From: Fontibacillus phaseoli
GTDB taxonomy: Bacteria; Bacillota; Bacilli; Paenibacillales; Paenibacillaceae
Reading direction: 5' to 3'
Length of the DNA stretch: 64,000 nucleotides
Assembly (NCBI RefSeq): GCF_003337355.1
Contig: NZ_QPJW01000001.1
Coordinates: 620,001-684,000 of the forward strand
This document shows, one piece after another, positions 32,837 to 41,275 of the stretch (its first letter is position 1; each line of letters begins with the position of its first letter). The translations under genes were made by a program, and so were the position numbers. The notes below the pieces were generated by a model. It was given only the letters and a program-made list of their open reading frames with translations. It had not been told where the DNA came from and made no database searches.

Positions 32837-34057
32837 TTGTTAAACGGAAAAAAAATTTTGCTTGGCGTTACCGGAGGAATTGCCGCGTTCAAGGCGGCTT
32901 CATTGTGCAGCAAGCTTGTTCAGCAAGGGGCGGAGGTCCGCGTAATTATGACGGAGTCGGCCACGAAGTTTATTACGGAATTGACGCTGCAGTCCTTGTC
33001 TAAAAATCCGGTGTATACCGATACTTTTGATGAAAAGAATCCGGCGGCCATTGCGCACATTAATCTGGCCGACTGGGCCGACCTGGTGCTGATCGCCCCG
33101 GCGACGGCCAATATCATTGGAAAAATGGCGGCGGGCATCGCCGATGACATGCTCTCCACAACGTTGCTGGCTACACAAGCGCCGATTATGCTTGCGCCTG
33201 CCATGAACGTTCATATGTATGTTCATCCGGCGGTAAGCCGGAATTTGGCGGAGCTGGCGGCTCGCGGCGTCATGTTGGTCGAGCCTGGCGAAGGACTGCT
33301 GGCCTGCGGTTATACCGGCAAAGGGCGGATGGAAGAGCCCGAGAGCATCGTGGCTGTAGTAAACTCTTTTTTCAAGCGTCTTTATGAGCGGAGTCAACTG
33401 CCGCTATCAGGGAAAAAAGTCGTTGTGACGGCAGGAGGAACCGTGGAGCGTATCGATCCGGTCCGATACATCTCCAACGATTCTTCGGGTAAGATGGGCT
33501 TCGCCCTGGCGAAAGCGGCCCATGAGCTCGGAGCGGACGTCACTTTGCTTGCGGCAAACACGCATTTGCCTTTGCCGGCGGGAATCCGGGTAGTCCATCT
33601 GGAATCCGCCCAGGAGATGTATGATGCGGTATTGGCCGAATGGAGCGTTACCGACATCTTGGTTAAGGCCGCTGCTGTGGCTGATTATCGGGCAAAGGAA
33701 GTGTCCGACCGTAAAATTAAAAAGTCCGGGGAAACTTTGACTTTGGAACTGGTGAAAAACATCGATATTTTGGAGTCTTTGGGCAAACAAAAAACGAAGC
33801 AGTTGCTGATCGGCTTTGCGGCCGAAACGAATGACCTGGAGAAGTACGCCATGGACAAGCTCCAACGGAAAAATTGCGATTTGCTTATCGCCAATGACGT
33901 GACTCGGGAAGGCGCCGGGTTTGGCACCGATACGAACCTGGTGAATATTTACGACACAACCGGTCTGATTGAGTCTCTTCCGCTCTTGTCCAAGGAAGAA
34001 CTCGGAATGCGGATTATGGAACTGGCGGCGGCCCGGTTGCCAGGAGCTCAGGAATGA
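32837..34057 (+). CDS. coaBC: Bifunctional phosphopantothenoylcysteine decarboxylase / phosphopantothenate-cysteine ligase
   Basis: Makes 4'-phosphopantetheine for coenzyme A in two steps. The 406-residue fusion has an N-terminal flavin CoaC decarboxylase domain (GVTGGIAAFKAASL; APAMNVHMY with the catalytic region) and a C-terminal CoaB ligase domain (VVTAGGTVERIDPVR; KAAAVADYR; LVKNIDIL). TTG 32837 was chosen: GCGAGGGG (32823-32830) precedes it, and the product then begins M-LNGKKILLGV as in Bacillus. The ATG at 32783 would add 18 residues without a ribosome site. The stop codon overlaps priA by 4 bp (ATGA). Confidence 0.95.
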   Translation: MLNGKKILLGVTGGIAAFKAASLCSKLVQQGAEVRVIMTESATKFITELTLQSLSKNPVYTDTFDEKNPAAIAHINLADWADLVLIAPATANIIGKMAAGIADDMLSTTLLATQAPIMLAPAMNVHMYVHPAVSRNLAELAARGVMLVEPGEGLLACGYTGKGRMEEPESIVAVVNSFFKRLYERSQLPLSGKKVVVTAGGTVERIDPVRYISNDSSGKMGFALAKAAHELGADVTLLAANTHLPLPAGIRVVHLESAQEMYDAVLAEWSVTDILVKAAAVADYRAKEVSDRKIKKSGETLTLELVKNIDILESLGKQKTKQLLIGFAAETNDLEKYAMDKLQRKNCDLLIANDVTREGAGFGTDTNLVNIYDTTGLIESLPLLSKEELGMRIMELAAARLPGAQE

Positions 34058-36606
34058 CATACCGGGTGGCCAAGGTCATAGTCGATGTGCCCAGCAGAGA
34101 GACCGACCGGCCTTTTGATTATTTGATCCCGGACGAAATGCAGGGATGGATCGAGATCGGGAGCCGGGTCGGCGTGCCTTTTGGCCGGCGGACGGTTCAG
34201 GGGTTTGTGCTGTCCTTGCATCAGGAAAGCGGGATGGATCCGAGAAGGATGAAGCCGGTTCAGGAGTTGCTGGATCTGATGCCGCCGCTGCCGCGGGATC
34301 TCGTTAAACTGGCGGAATGGATGAGCCGAAAGTATGCCTGCAGCATGATCTCGGCGTTACAGGCAATGATTCCCGCCGCACTGAAAGGGAAGGCGGAAAG
34401 ATATATATCCGTGTCCGGATTTGAGGGCGAGGATGAGGTTGAACCCGAGGCTGAGGGAAGCCGTGCGAAAGACCTGTTTGCCATTCCGACAATGCTAACC
34501 GGGGAAGAAGAGGAGATCGTCGCCTACGTCAAGGCATCGGGTCAGGTGACGATGGATCACTTGAGCGGGCGCTACCCGGACCGGGCCGGTGAGATTAAAG
34601 GCCTTATCCAGCGCGGCATTCTCACGGAAAGCCAAATGATCAAAGATAAGGTACGCAAAAAAACGGTAAAAACGGTCGTTGCGGTGGTGAGCGGAGAAGA
34701 AGCGGAGGAAGCGCTGAAATCTTTTAGCGGCCAAGCCCGGCGTCAGAAAGAAGTATTGCAATTTCTGCTTGAGGTCGGTGCTCCGTTAACCCTTCAGGAA
34801 GTGCTGTCGACGCTGCGGGTTACCGCGGGAACGGTGAGCAAGCTGACCGAAAAAGGGTTTGCGGTGATCGAGGATGTCGAGGTCTTCCGCGATCCTTACC
34901 AAGGCCGCCGGTTCAAGAGTTCCGAGCCGTTGGAACGGACCCCGGAGCAGGAGGTTGTATTCGGCAAGGTAACCGAGGTGTTGGATGACCGCAGCTATGG
35001 TGTGTTCTTGCTGCACGGCGTGACCGGGAGCGGTAAAACGGAGGTCTATCTGCAGACGATCGAGCGCTGCATCTCGTTGGGACGGCAGGCGATCGTGCTG
35101 GTGCCGGAAATTTCGCTGACGCCGCAGATGGTGGAGCGGTTTAAAGGACGTTTCGGCGGCAAGGTGGCGGTCATGCACAGCCGGCTGTCTACCGGGGAAC
35201 GCTACGATGAATGGCGTAAAATCCGCGAAGGGCGGGTTCAAGTCGCCATAGGCGCCAGGTCTGCGGTGTTTGCTCCATTTGCGGATTTAGGTCTTATTGT
35301 CATGGACGAAGAACATGAAACCTCGTATAAACAGGAGGAAACGCCGAAATACCATGCACGGGATGTAGCCGTTATGCGGGCTCGGCAGCATGAAGCTGCC
35401 GTCATTTTGGGCTCGGCGACCCCGTCGCTGGAAAGTTACCATGCCGCCCGCTCCCGGGCGGATGACGACTTTGCCCCGCTGCTGCTGGAGATGAAGCAGC
35501 GTCCTTCCGGGAGCCGGTTGCCCGGCGTGCATATCGTCGATATGCGGGAGGAGTTGCGGGACGGTAACCGCTCGATGTTCAGCCGGGCGCTGCATGAAGG
35601 GATCTCTTCCCGGCTGGAGAAGGGCGAACAGACCGTGCTATTTCTCAATCGCCGGGGATACTCGACCTTTGTGATGTGCCGGACTTGCGGGTATGTGGCA
35701 GGTTGCCCGGAATGCGATATTTCGCTGACCTATCATCAAAAATCAAACAACCTGCGCTGTCATTACTGCGGCTATGCGGTCCCTGCCCCTTCGGTCTGTC
35801 CGGAGTGCGGCAGTGAGCATATCCGCTATTTCGGAACCGGTACGCAGCGGGTTGAGGGAGAATTGGCGAAGCTGTTCCCCGGAATCCGGGTCATCCGGAT
35901 GGATGTGGACACGACGACCGAGAAAGGTTCGCATGAGAAGTTATTGCAGGCGTTCCGGGAAAAGAAAGGCGATGTGCTTCTCGGCACGCAAATGGTCGCC
36001 AAGGGACTGGATTTTCCCGATGTAACGCTGGTCGGCGTTATTGCGGCGGATACGGCTCTGAACTTCCCGGATTTCCGTTCTGCGGAAAAAACGTTCCAAC
36101 TCCTCACCCAGGTGGCCGGCCGAGCCGGACGCCATCAGCTTCCCGGGGAAGTGTTCATCCAGACCTATATGCCGGAACACTACTCCATTATTCATGCCAG
36201 CGGGCATGATTACGGCTCGTTTGTCCGGGAGGAACTGAACCACCGGAAGACGCTGCATTATCCGCCGTACAGCAGATTGATTCTGGTGACGTTGTCGCAT
36301 GAACAACTGCCGCTGTTGCTGCGGATGGCGGAGAATTTTGCCGGCGATCTGCGGGCCAAAGCCCAGCGGCTGGGATGGTACGGCAACCTCGACCGCTTTG
36401 CGGAGGAGGCGCTCGATATCCTTGGGCCTGTCGCTTCGCCGATTCCGCGCATCAAGAACCGCTACCGGTTCCAGTGCATGGTGAAGTACCGCGGCCCGCT
36501 CGACGCCGTCCAACTGGTCCGGGAAACGGCGGCCGCGACGCTCGATAACCTGCGCGACGCATCGCTGCAAATCAGCATCGACGTAGATCCTCAAATGCTG
36601 ATGTAG
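34054..36606 (+). CDS. priA: Primosomal replication restart helicase PriA
   Basis: A 3'-5' helicase that reloads the replisome at collapsed forks. The 850 residues include the N-terminal 3' DNA-end binding domain (DRPFDYLIP, GSRVGVPFGRR), a winged helix, and the helicase core. Walker A is GVTGSGKTEVYL (near 325) and the DEAH-type box is MDEEHETSYKQEE. There is a double zinc module of eight cysteines, four CxxC pairs (CRTCGYVAGCPEC, CHYCGY, CPECGS), and a C-terminal domain. At 850 it is longer than most, owing to an insertion around residues 110-210. It is translationally coupled to coaBC, the same order as in B. subtilis. Confidence 0.97.
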   Translation: MTYRVAKVIVDVPSRETDRPFDYLIPDEMQGWIEIGSRVGVPFGRRTVQGFVLSLHQESGMDPRRMKPVQELLDLMPPLPRDLVKLAEWMSRKYACSMISALQAMIPAALKGKAERYISVSGFEGEDEVEPEAEGSRAKDLFAIPTMLTGEEEEIVAYVKASGQVTMDHLSGRYPDRAGEIKGLIQRGILTESQMIKDKVRKKTVKTVVAVVSGEEAEEALKSFSGQARRQKEVLQFLLEVGAPLTLQEVLSTLRVTAGTVSKLTEKGFAVIEDVEVFRDPYQGRRFKSSEPLERTPEQEVVFGKVTEVLDDRSYGVFLLHGVTGSGKTEVYLQTIERCISLGRQAIVLVPEISLTPQMVERFKGRFGGKVAVMHSRLSTGERYDEWRKIREGRVQVAIGARSAVFAPFADLGLIVMDEEHETSYKQEETPKYHARDVAVMRARQHEAAVILGSATPSLESYHAARSRADDDFAPLLLEMKQRPSGSRLPGVHIVDMREELRDGNRSMFSRALHEGISSRLEKGEQTVLFLNRRGYSTFVMCRTCGYVAGCPECDISLTYHQKSNNLRCHYCGYAVPAPSVCPECGSEHIRYFGTGTQRVEGELAKLFPGIRVIRMDVDTTTEKGSHEKLLQAFREKKGDVLLGTQMVAKGLDFPDVTLVGVIAADTALNFPDFRSAEKTFQLLTQVAGRAGRHQLPGEVFIQTYMPEHYSIIHASGHDYGSFVREELNHRKTLHYPPYSRLILVTLSHEQLPLLLRMAENFAGDLRAKAQRLGWYGNLDRFAEEALDILGPVASPIPRIKNRYRFQCMVKYRGPLDAVQLVRETAAATLDNLRDASLQISIDVDPQMLM

Positions 36607-36670
36607 GCTCTTTCGGGGCCCGTTAAGCGATGAGGGTTGCGCTTTGTGCCTTGCATAGCGCGTAGCTCAT

Positions 36671-36734
36671 TGGAAATATCCAACGGGAGGCACGACAAAT
36701 CGCTCTAAGGAAGGGCCTTGAGTGGATATTTCCA
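36671..36734. repeat. 12-bp perfect inverted repeat in the priA-def gap
   Basis: TGGAAATATCCA (36671-36682) recurs as its reverse complement TGGATATTTCCA (36723-36734) with 40 bp between. Each arm is also a near-palindrome. The 260-bp gap otherwise holds no gene, and the run to 36867 is AT-rich with TATATATG before def. It could be a protein-binding site or a weak hairpin; nothing decides. Confidence 0.5.
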
Positions 36735-36867
36735 TATACAAGTGTTGTGGCGGGTTAATGGGGAAGCTGTTTTTACAGGAATAAAATAAAATCGAGCTAG
36801 ATAAGGAACCCCTATGGCGTTTTTCTAAATAATATATATGAATAACTTCTAGAAAGATGGTGGTATT

Positions 36868-37350
36868 GTGGCATTGAGAATTATAGTATTGGAACCCGAT
36901 GAAGTGCTCCACCAGGTGGCGAAGGAAGTCAAAAAAATTACGCCGAACGTGCAGAAACTTTTGACCGATATGGCCGAAACGATGTACGAGGCAGAGGGCG
37001 TCGGCCTGGCTGCCCCGCAAATCGGGATTCTCAAACGGGTAATCGTCGTTGATGTCGGTGACGATAACGGGCTGATTGAGCTAATCAATCCGGAAATCGT
37101 CTCCAAAGATGGCGAGCAATTCGGGCCAGAGGGCTGCCTTAGTATTCCAGGATACCGCGGAGATGTGCGCCGTGCGCAAACGGTGACTGTCAAAGGATTG
37201 GATCGCAATGGAAACGAGGTTACATATACCGGATCCGATTTGCTTGCCAGAGCTTTTCAGCATGAAATCGACCATTTGAACGGCGTGCTGTATACCGACA
37301 TTGCTGAACACGTTTATGAAATTCCCCCTGAGGAAGAAGAGAAGGAGTGA
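36868..37350 (+). CDS. def: Peptide deformylase
   Basis: Removes the formyl group from nascent N-terminal methionine. A 160-residue metalloenzyme with motif 1 GVGLAAPQIG, motif 2 EGCLSIPG (cysteine ligand) and motif 3 HEIDHLNG (two histidine ligands and the catalytic Glu). The C-terminal EEEEKE is a short acidic tail. The GTG start at 36868 follows GATGGTGG; the product begins MALRIIVLEPDEVL. fmt begins 8 bp later. The def-fmt-rsmB order is a classic bacterial cluster. Confidence 0.97.
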   Translation: MALRIIVLEPDEVLHQVAKEVKKITPNVQKLLTDMAETMYEAEGVGLAAPQIGILKRVIVVDVGDDNGLIELINPEIVSKDGEQFGPEGCLSIPGYRGDVRRAQTVTVKGLDRNGNEVTYTGSDLLARAFQHEIDHLNGVLYTDIAEHVYEIPPEEEEKE

Positions 37351-37357
37351 TCTCTCC

Positions 37358-38302
37358 GTGAATATAGTTTTTATGGGAACTCCAGCATTTGCAGTTCCTT
37401 CCCTGGAGGCTTTGCTGAAGGAAGGATATCATGTCGTGGGAGTCGTGACTCAGCCGGACCGTCCGCAAGGCCGAAAAAAAGTACTCACCCCAACGCCGGT
37501 GAAGGAGGCTGCTTTAAAACACGGTCTGCCGGTGCTGCAGCCGCAGCGCTTGCGCTCTCCGGAGGCGGTGGAAGAGTTGGCCGCTCTGAAGCCTGATCTT
37601 ATCGTGACGGCAGCCTATGGCCAAATTTTACCGAAAACGGTGCTTGATCTGCCGAAATACGGATGTCTGAACGTGCACGGTTCCTTGCTGCCGAAATACC
37701 GCGGCGGGGCGCCGATTCAACGTTCGATTATCAACGGGGAAAGAGAAACCGGCATTACGCTGATGTATATGGCGGAAGGCCTGGATACAGGCGATATGAT
37801 CGCCAAATCGATCATTCCGATTGAGGACGAGGACACGGCGGGTTCTATTTTTGAAAAATTGAGCGTGGTCGGTGCCGAGCTTTTAATCGAGCAGCTCCCG
37901 CTCATTTTGGACGGAACGGCTGATCGGATTCCGCAAAATGATGCCGAGTCCTCTTACGCCCCCAATCTGTCCCGTGATGACGAGCGGATCGATTGGAATG
38001 CATCGTCCAGGGATATTTACAACCGGGTACGGGGTCTCGTTCCTTTTTCGGGCGGTTTTACGACTTGGGACGGAGAGGTGTTTAAGGTCTGGTCCGTTGC
38101 GAATCCTTCGCAAAGGGAGAAGGGAGCATCGTCCGGACAAGCTCCCGGCACGGTGCTGGAGCTGTCTCCCGCCGGAATCGAGGTCAAAACGGGCGATGGC
38201 ACGGTGTTGCTGACCCGCGTTCAGCCTGCGGGCAAAAAGGCCATGGACGCCTCTGAATTTATCCGCGGCGGCGTGATGAAAAAAGGAACGGTCCTGTTAT
38301 GA
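37358..38302 (+). CDS. fmt: Methionyl-tRNA formyltransferase
   Basis: Formylates initiator Met-tRNA with 10-formyl-THF. 314 residues. The N-terminal domain opens VNIVFMGTPAFAVPSLEAL and has the catalytic segment LNVHGSLLPKYRGGAPIQ; the C-terminal OB-type domain starts near residue 205. GTG 37358 follows GAAGGAG (37341-37347); an in-frame ATG at 37301 lies inside def. It is coupled to rsmB through an ATGA overlap. Confidence 0.97.
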   Translation: MNIVFMGTPAFAVPSLEALLKEGYHVVGVVTQPDRPQGRKKVLTPTPVKEAALKHGLPVLQPQRLRSPEAVEELAALKPDLIVTAAYGQILPKTVLDLPKYGCLNVHGSLLPKYRGGAPIQRSIINGERETGITLMYMAEGLDTGDMIAKSIIPIEDEDTAGSIFEKLSVVGAELLIEQLPLILDGTADRIPQNDAESSYAPNLSRDDERIDWNASSRDIYNRVRGLVPFSGGFTTWDGEVFKVWSVANPSQREKGASSGQAPGTVLELSPAGIEVKTGDGTVLLTRVQPAGKKAMDASEFIRGGVMKKGTVLL

Positions 38303-39792
38303 GCGGAGAAAAAAACCAGGAACGGTTTCAAGGGAAAGGGCGCGGAACTGGAGGGTATTCCGGATCAGGGGCGGGTTCCGGTTCTAGCGCTGGCAGGGGC
38401 ACAGGCTCCGGGAGTGGAAAGTCAAAGCAGGCCAACAAACCCACGGCTCGGGATACGGCGCTGCAGGTGCTGACGGCGGTAGAGCAAGAAGGAGCTTATA
38501 GCAACCTGCTTCTGAATGGTTCGCTCCAAAAGTCGGGCTTATCCGGTGCGGATGCCGGACTTGCAACGGAGATAGTGTATGGGACGATTTCCCGCCTGAA
38601 TACGATCGATTACTTTTTGGAGCCGTTCGTGGCTAAAGGGCTGGCCAAGCTTCAGCCTTGGGTCCGAAACTTGTTGCGGCTTAGTTTTTATCAGCTGTAC
38701 TATTTGGACCGGATTCCGCCTCACGCGGCAGTCAATGAAGCGGTTAATATTGCGAAACGCCGGGGACATCAAGGGATTTCGGGGATGGTAAACGGCGTAC
38801 TAAGAAATGTGCTGCGACGCAAAGATGAATTGACGTTACCGGAAAATATGCCGGCAGTGAAACGGATTTCGCTGGTACATTCCCATCCGGAATGGCTCGT
38901 TGCCCGCTGGGTGGAACAGTATGGAGAAGAAACCGCTGAGGCGATTTGCAGGGCGAACAATGAACCACCTTCCGTCAGCGTTAGGGTCAACCGGTCTCGT
39001 AACAGCCGGGATGAAATGTTGCAGGCGATGAAAGGGCAGGATCTTGAGGCGGTTCCTTCGCCAATGTCTCAGGACGGCATTCTTGTATTAAGCGGCGGAA
39101 ATATGGCACTGACTTCGTGGTACCGGGAAGGTTTGATTTCCGTTCAGGATGAGAGCTCCATGTTGGTCGGTGAAGCGGTGGATCCGCAACCCGGGATGTC
39201 CGTGCTCGATTGCTGCGCGGCTCCCGGTGGGAAAACCTGCCATGTCGCAGAGTTGATGGACGGCGGCGGAGAGGTTGTCGCCAATGACATCCATCCCCAC
39301 AAAGCGAAGCTGATCGAGGATCATGCTAACCGGCTGGGCCTGGGCAATGTTCGCACACTCTCCGGGGATGCGACAAAGCTCACGGAGGTGTTTGCTCCGG
39401 AGTCTTTTGATAGGGTGCTGCTTGACGCACCTTGCTCAGGACTTGGCGTTATCCGCCGTAAACCGGATTTGAAATGGGTCAAGACACCGGAAGATATCGC
39501 GGAAATCTCCGGCATACAGCGTAAATTGCTGGATACCGTAAGCGGATTGCTCAAGCCGGGTGGGATGCTTGTTTACAGCACTTGCACGATTGAGAAGGCG
39601 GAGAACAGCGAGATGGTTCGCTGGTTTTTAGACCGCCATCCGGAATTCCAACTGGCCGAAGAAGAGCCGGGTAGCTGGGGGAATCTTCCCGTGGCGAAGG
39701 ACCGGGAATCGGTCGGGCTGCAAATTTTGCCGCAGGATGCCCATTCGGACGGTTTTTATATCGCACGGCTGGTGAAGCTGAAGCAAGCCTAA
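38299..39792 (+). CDS. rsmB: 16S rRNA (cytosine967-C5)-methyltransferase RsmB
   Basis: Methylates C967 of 16S rRNA. The NusB-like RNA-binding domain (about 50-190) precedes a SAM-dependent methyltransferase. Motif I is CCAAPGGKTCHVAEL, the proton-donor motif IV DAPCSGLGVIRRKPDLKW, and the catalytic cysteine motif VI STCTIEKAENSEM. At 497 residues it is longer than B. subtilis RsmB (447) because of an N-terminal extension of about 50 residues made of Gly, Ser, Lys and Arg (GTGGYSGSGAGSG and so on). The ATG overlaps the fmt stop. In B. subtilis rlmN follows directly; here a 4.9-kb insert intervenes. Confidence 0.95.
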   Translation: MSGEKNQERFQGKGRGTGGYSGSGAGSGSSAGRGTGSGSGKSKQANKPTARDTALQVLTAVEQEGAYSNLLLNGSLQKSGLSGADAGLATEIVYGTISRLNTIDYFLEPFVAKGLAKLQPWVRNLLRLSFYQLYYLDRIPPHAAVNEAVNIAKRRGHQGISGMVNGVLRNVLRRKDELTLPENMPAVKRISLVHSHPEWLVARWVEQYGEETAEAICRANNEPPSVSVRVNRSRNSRDEMLQAMKGQDLEAVPSPMSQDGILVLSGGNMALTSWYREGLISVQDESSMLVGEAVDPQPGMSVLDCCAAPGGKTCHVAELMDGGGEVVANDIHPHKAKLIEDHANRLGLGNVRTLSGDATKLTEVFAPESFDRVLLDAPCSGLGVIRRKPDLKWVKTPEDIAEISGIQRKLLDTVSGLLKPGGMLVYSTCTIEKAENSEMVRWFLDRHPEFQLAEEEPGSWGNLPVAKDRESVGLQILPQDAHSDGFYIARLVKLKQA

Positions 39793-39867
39793 AAGTTATT
39801 CAAAAGACGGTTTGAGATATAACCATTTACGAATTTAACGAGCTGGTATATACTGGAATAGGTGAAG

Positions 39868-39911
39868 CACACCTTTATTATCGTTTAACGATAGATAAAG
39901 GTGTGTTTTTT
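39868..39911 (+). terminator. Terminator after rsmB
   Basis: CACACCTTTAT (39868-39878) and ATAAAGGTGTG (39895-39905), with an inner TATCG/CGATA pairing, are followed by TTTTTT. It closes the coaBC/priA/def/fmt/rsmB run before the inserted surface-protein genes. Confidence 0.92.
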
Positions 39912-39966
39912 ATTGCGTTATTTTCCTTTTTTTATCAAATTAGTAATTCGAAAGGAGGTGAAAGTG

Positions 39967-39987
39967 ATGAGATTCACGAATGAGTAG
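39967..39987 (+). CDS. Six-codon minicistron (MRFTNE), possible leader peptide
   Basis: An exceptionally strong ribosome site AAAGGAGGTGA (39951-39961) is followed by ATG AGA TTC ACG AAT GAG TAG, 37 bp ahead of the SLH gene. An in-frame GTG at 39959 would give nine codons. Either this is a true leader peptide tuning the operon, or the remnant of a truncated first gene. The ribosome site is seen; translation is inference. Confidence 0.35.
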   Translation: MRFTNE

Positions 39988-40024
39988 GATATCAAATTTC
40001 TGATGTAGACGGGAGAGAAGTGTA

Positions 40025-41275
40025 ATGAATAAAAAAGTGACAGTTTCATTGTGCGTAGCGCTTGTACTGGCAAATCTTCAATGCCTTTCTTTAAAATCCA
40101 GCGCTGAAATACAACCTACTGATTTTAATGATATTGCAGGACACTGGGCGAAAAGTACGATTATGGCAGCTGTTGATAAAGGATACGTTTCTGGATACCC
40201 TGGAGAATTATTTAAGCCTGATTTGGAAATTAGCCGGGCAGAATTCGTTAAATTGGTTGTTTCCTCATTAGGGCTCACGGAAGACATGATAACTAGCGAT
40301 AATGATGAGTGGTATGCAAGTTATGTCCAGACTGCCGAGGAGCAAAAGTTATATAGCACGAGCGATTTTGAAAATTCAGAAGAGTCATGGCGAGCGAAAA
40401 TTACACGAAAGGAGATGGCTCGCATTGCAGCGCGGGCTGTAGGCGAGAACACGGATGACGATGATAAGTGGTTTTATTTAGCTACTAAAAAGGGATTGAT
40501 TACCGGTCTTGGACAAGGCCAACTAGGAGAGAAAGTAACAACTACCCGGGCTCAGGCAGTAACGATTATTGAGCGTGTTTTAAAATCACGCGAGGGAGCT
40601 GTGCTGCCTGTTGATAAATATGCGGTCTCTACTGCAGAACTTGCTTGGCATGGTACAAATATTTTTAGCGTCATGCCGGAAGTCTTTGTAACCAATGAAA
40701 AGCAGTTGAACGGTAAGCCGGTGGAAGAACTTTGGCGCGAAGACTTGATGGTCGTTGATCCGGGGAATGGAAAATACAAGGGAGAGTTAGAGGCTTTAAT
40801 TGCAATCGATTTAGAAGATCCGAATGATCCAAATCTGAAGTTGCTGCCTCCGCTGGAGGAGGTGAAGTGGGATTACTTTGGAAGCCAGTACAATGGAATA
40901 CCTACGAAATATATTCCAGTTAACAAGCTTCCTGCAAGTTACTTTTTGTTATTTATAGGTAAGGAGGTTTACAACAGCGATTCCAATTTATATTATTCTG
41001 ATCCAAATGGACCAGCTCATGGAATACATGGAATAGAATCACCAGATAGAGATGCATTTTTTCAGGGAGAATTGAATGGAATTGGAAACCTTTTTCATAG
41101 AAAGTTTGCTGATATTAACGGGTATATTCTTCCAAAGAAAGGTTGGACACAAGGTATTCATCCTATTGAAATTCGAATTTATACCCCTGTCCGAAGTAAA
41201 TATGGTTATAAGTCCAATACTTTATTAAAAATTAATGGTCCATTTATAAAAAATACACAAGGTGATGAGGATTGA
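40025..41275 (+). CDS. S-layer homology (SLH) domain surface protein
   Basis: A 416-residue exported protein. A signal peptide (about 1-28, KKVTVSLCVALVLANLQ) precedes three SLH modules (about 33-185): DIAGHWAKSTIMAAVDKG, then SRAEFVKLVVSSLGL, EMARIAARAVGENTDDD and TRAQAVTIIERVL. SLH domains bind pyruvylated secondary wall polymer. The C-terminal 220 residues (WHGTNIFSVMPEVFVT onwards) are unknown, rich in Gly, Asn and Asp. The gene is clearly more AT-rich than its neighbours. The next start codon overlaps its stop by 4 bp, so the two products are coupled and probably work together on the surface. Confidence 0.9.
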   Translation: MNKKVTVSLCVALVLANLQCLSLKSSAEIQPTDFNDIAGHWAKSTIMAAVDKGYVSGYPGELFKPDLEISRAEFVKLVVSSLGLTEDMITSDNDEWYASYVQTAEEQKLYSTSDFENSEESWRAKITRKEMARIAARAVGENTDDDDKWFYLATKKGLITGLGQGQLGEKVTTTRAQAVTIIERVLKSREGAVLPVDKYAVSTAELAWHGTNIFSVMPEVFVTNEKQLNGKPVEELWREDLMVVDPGNGKYKGELEALIAIDLEDPNDPNLKLLPPLEEVKWDYFGSQYNGIPTKYIPVNKLPASYFLLFIGKEVYNSDSNLYYSDPNGPAHGIHGIESPDRDAFFQGELNGIGNLFHRKFADINGYILPKKGWTQGIHPIEIRIYTPVRSKYGYKSNTLLKINGPFIKNTQGDED

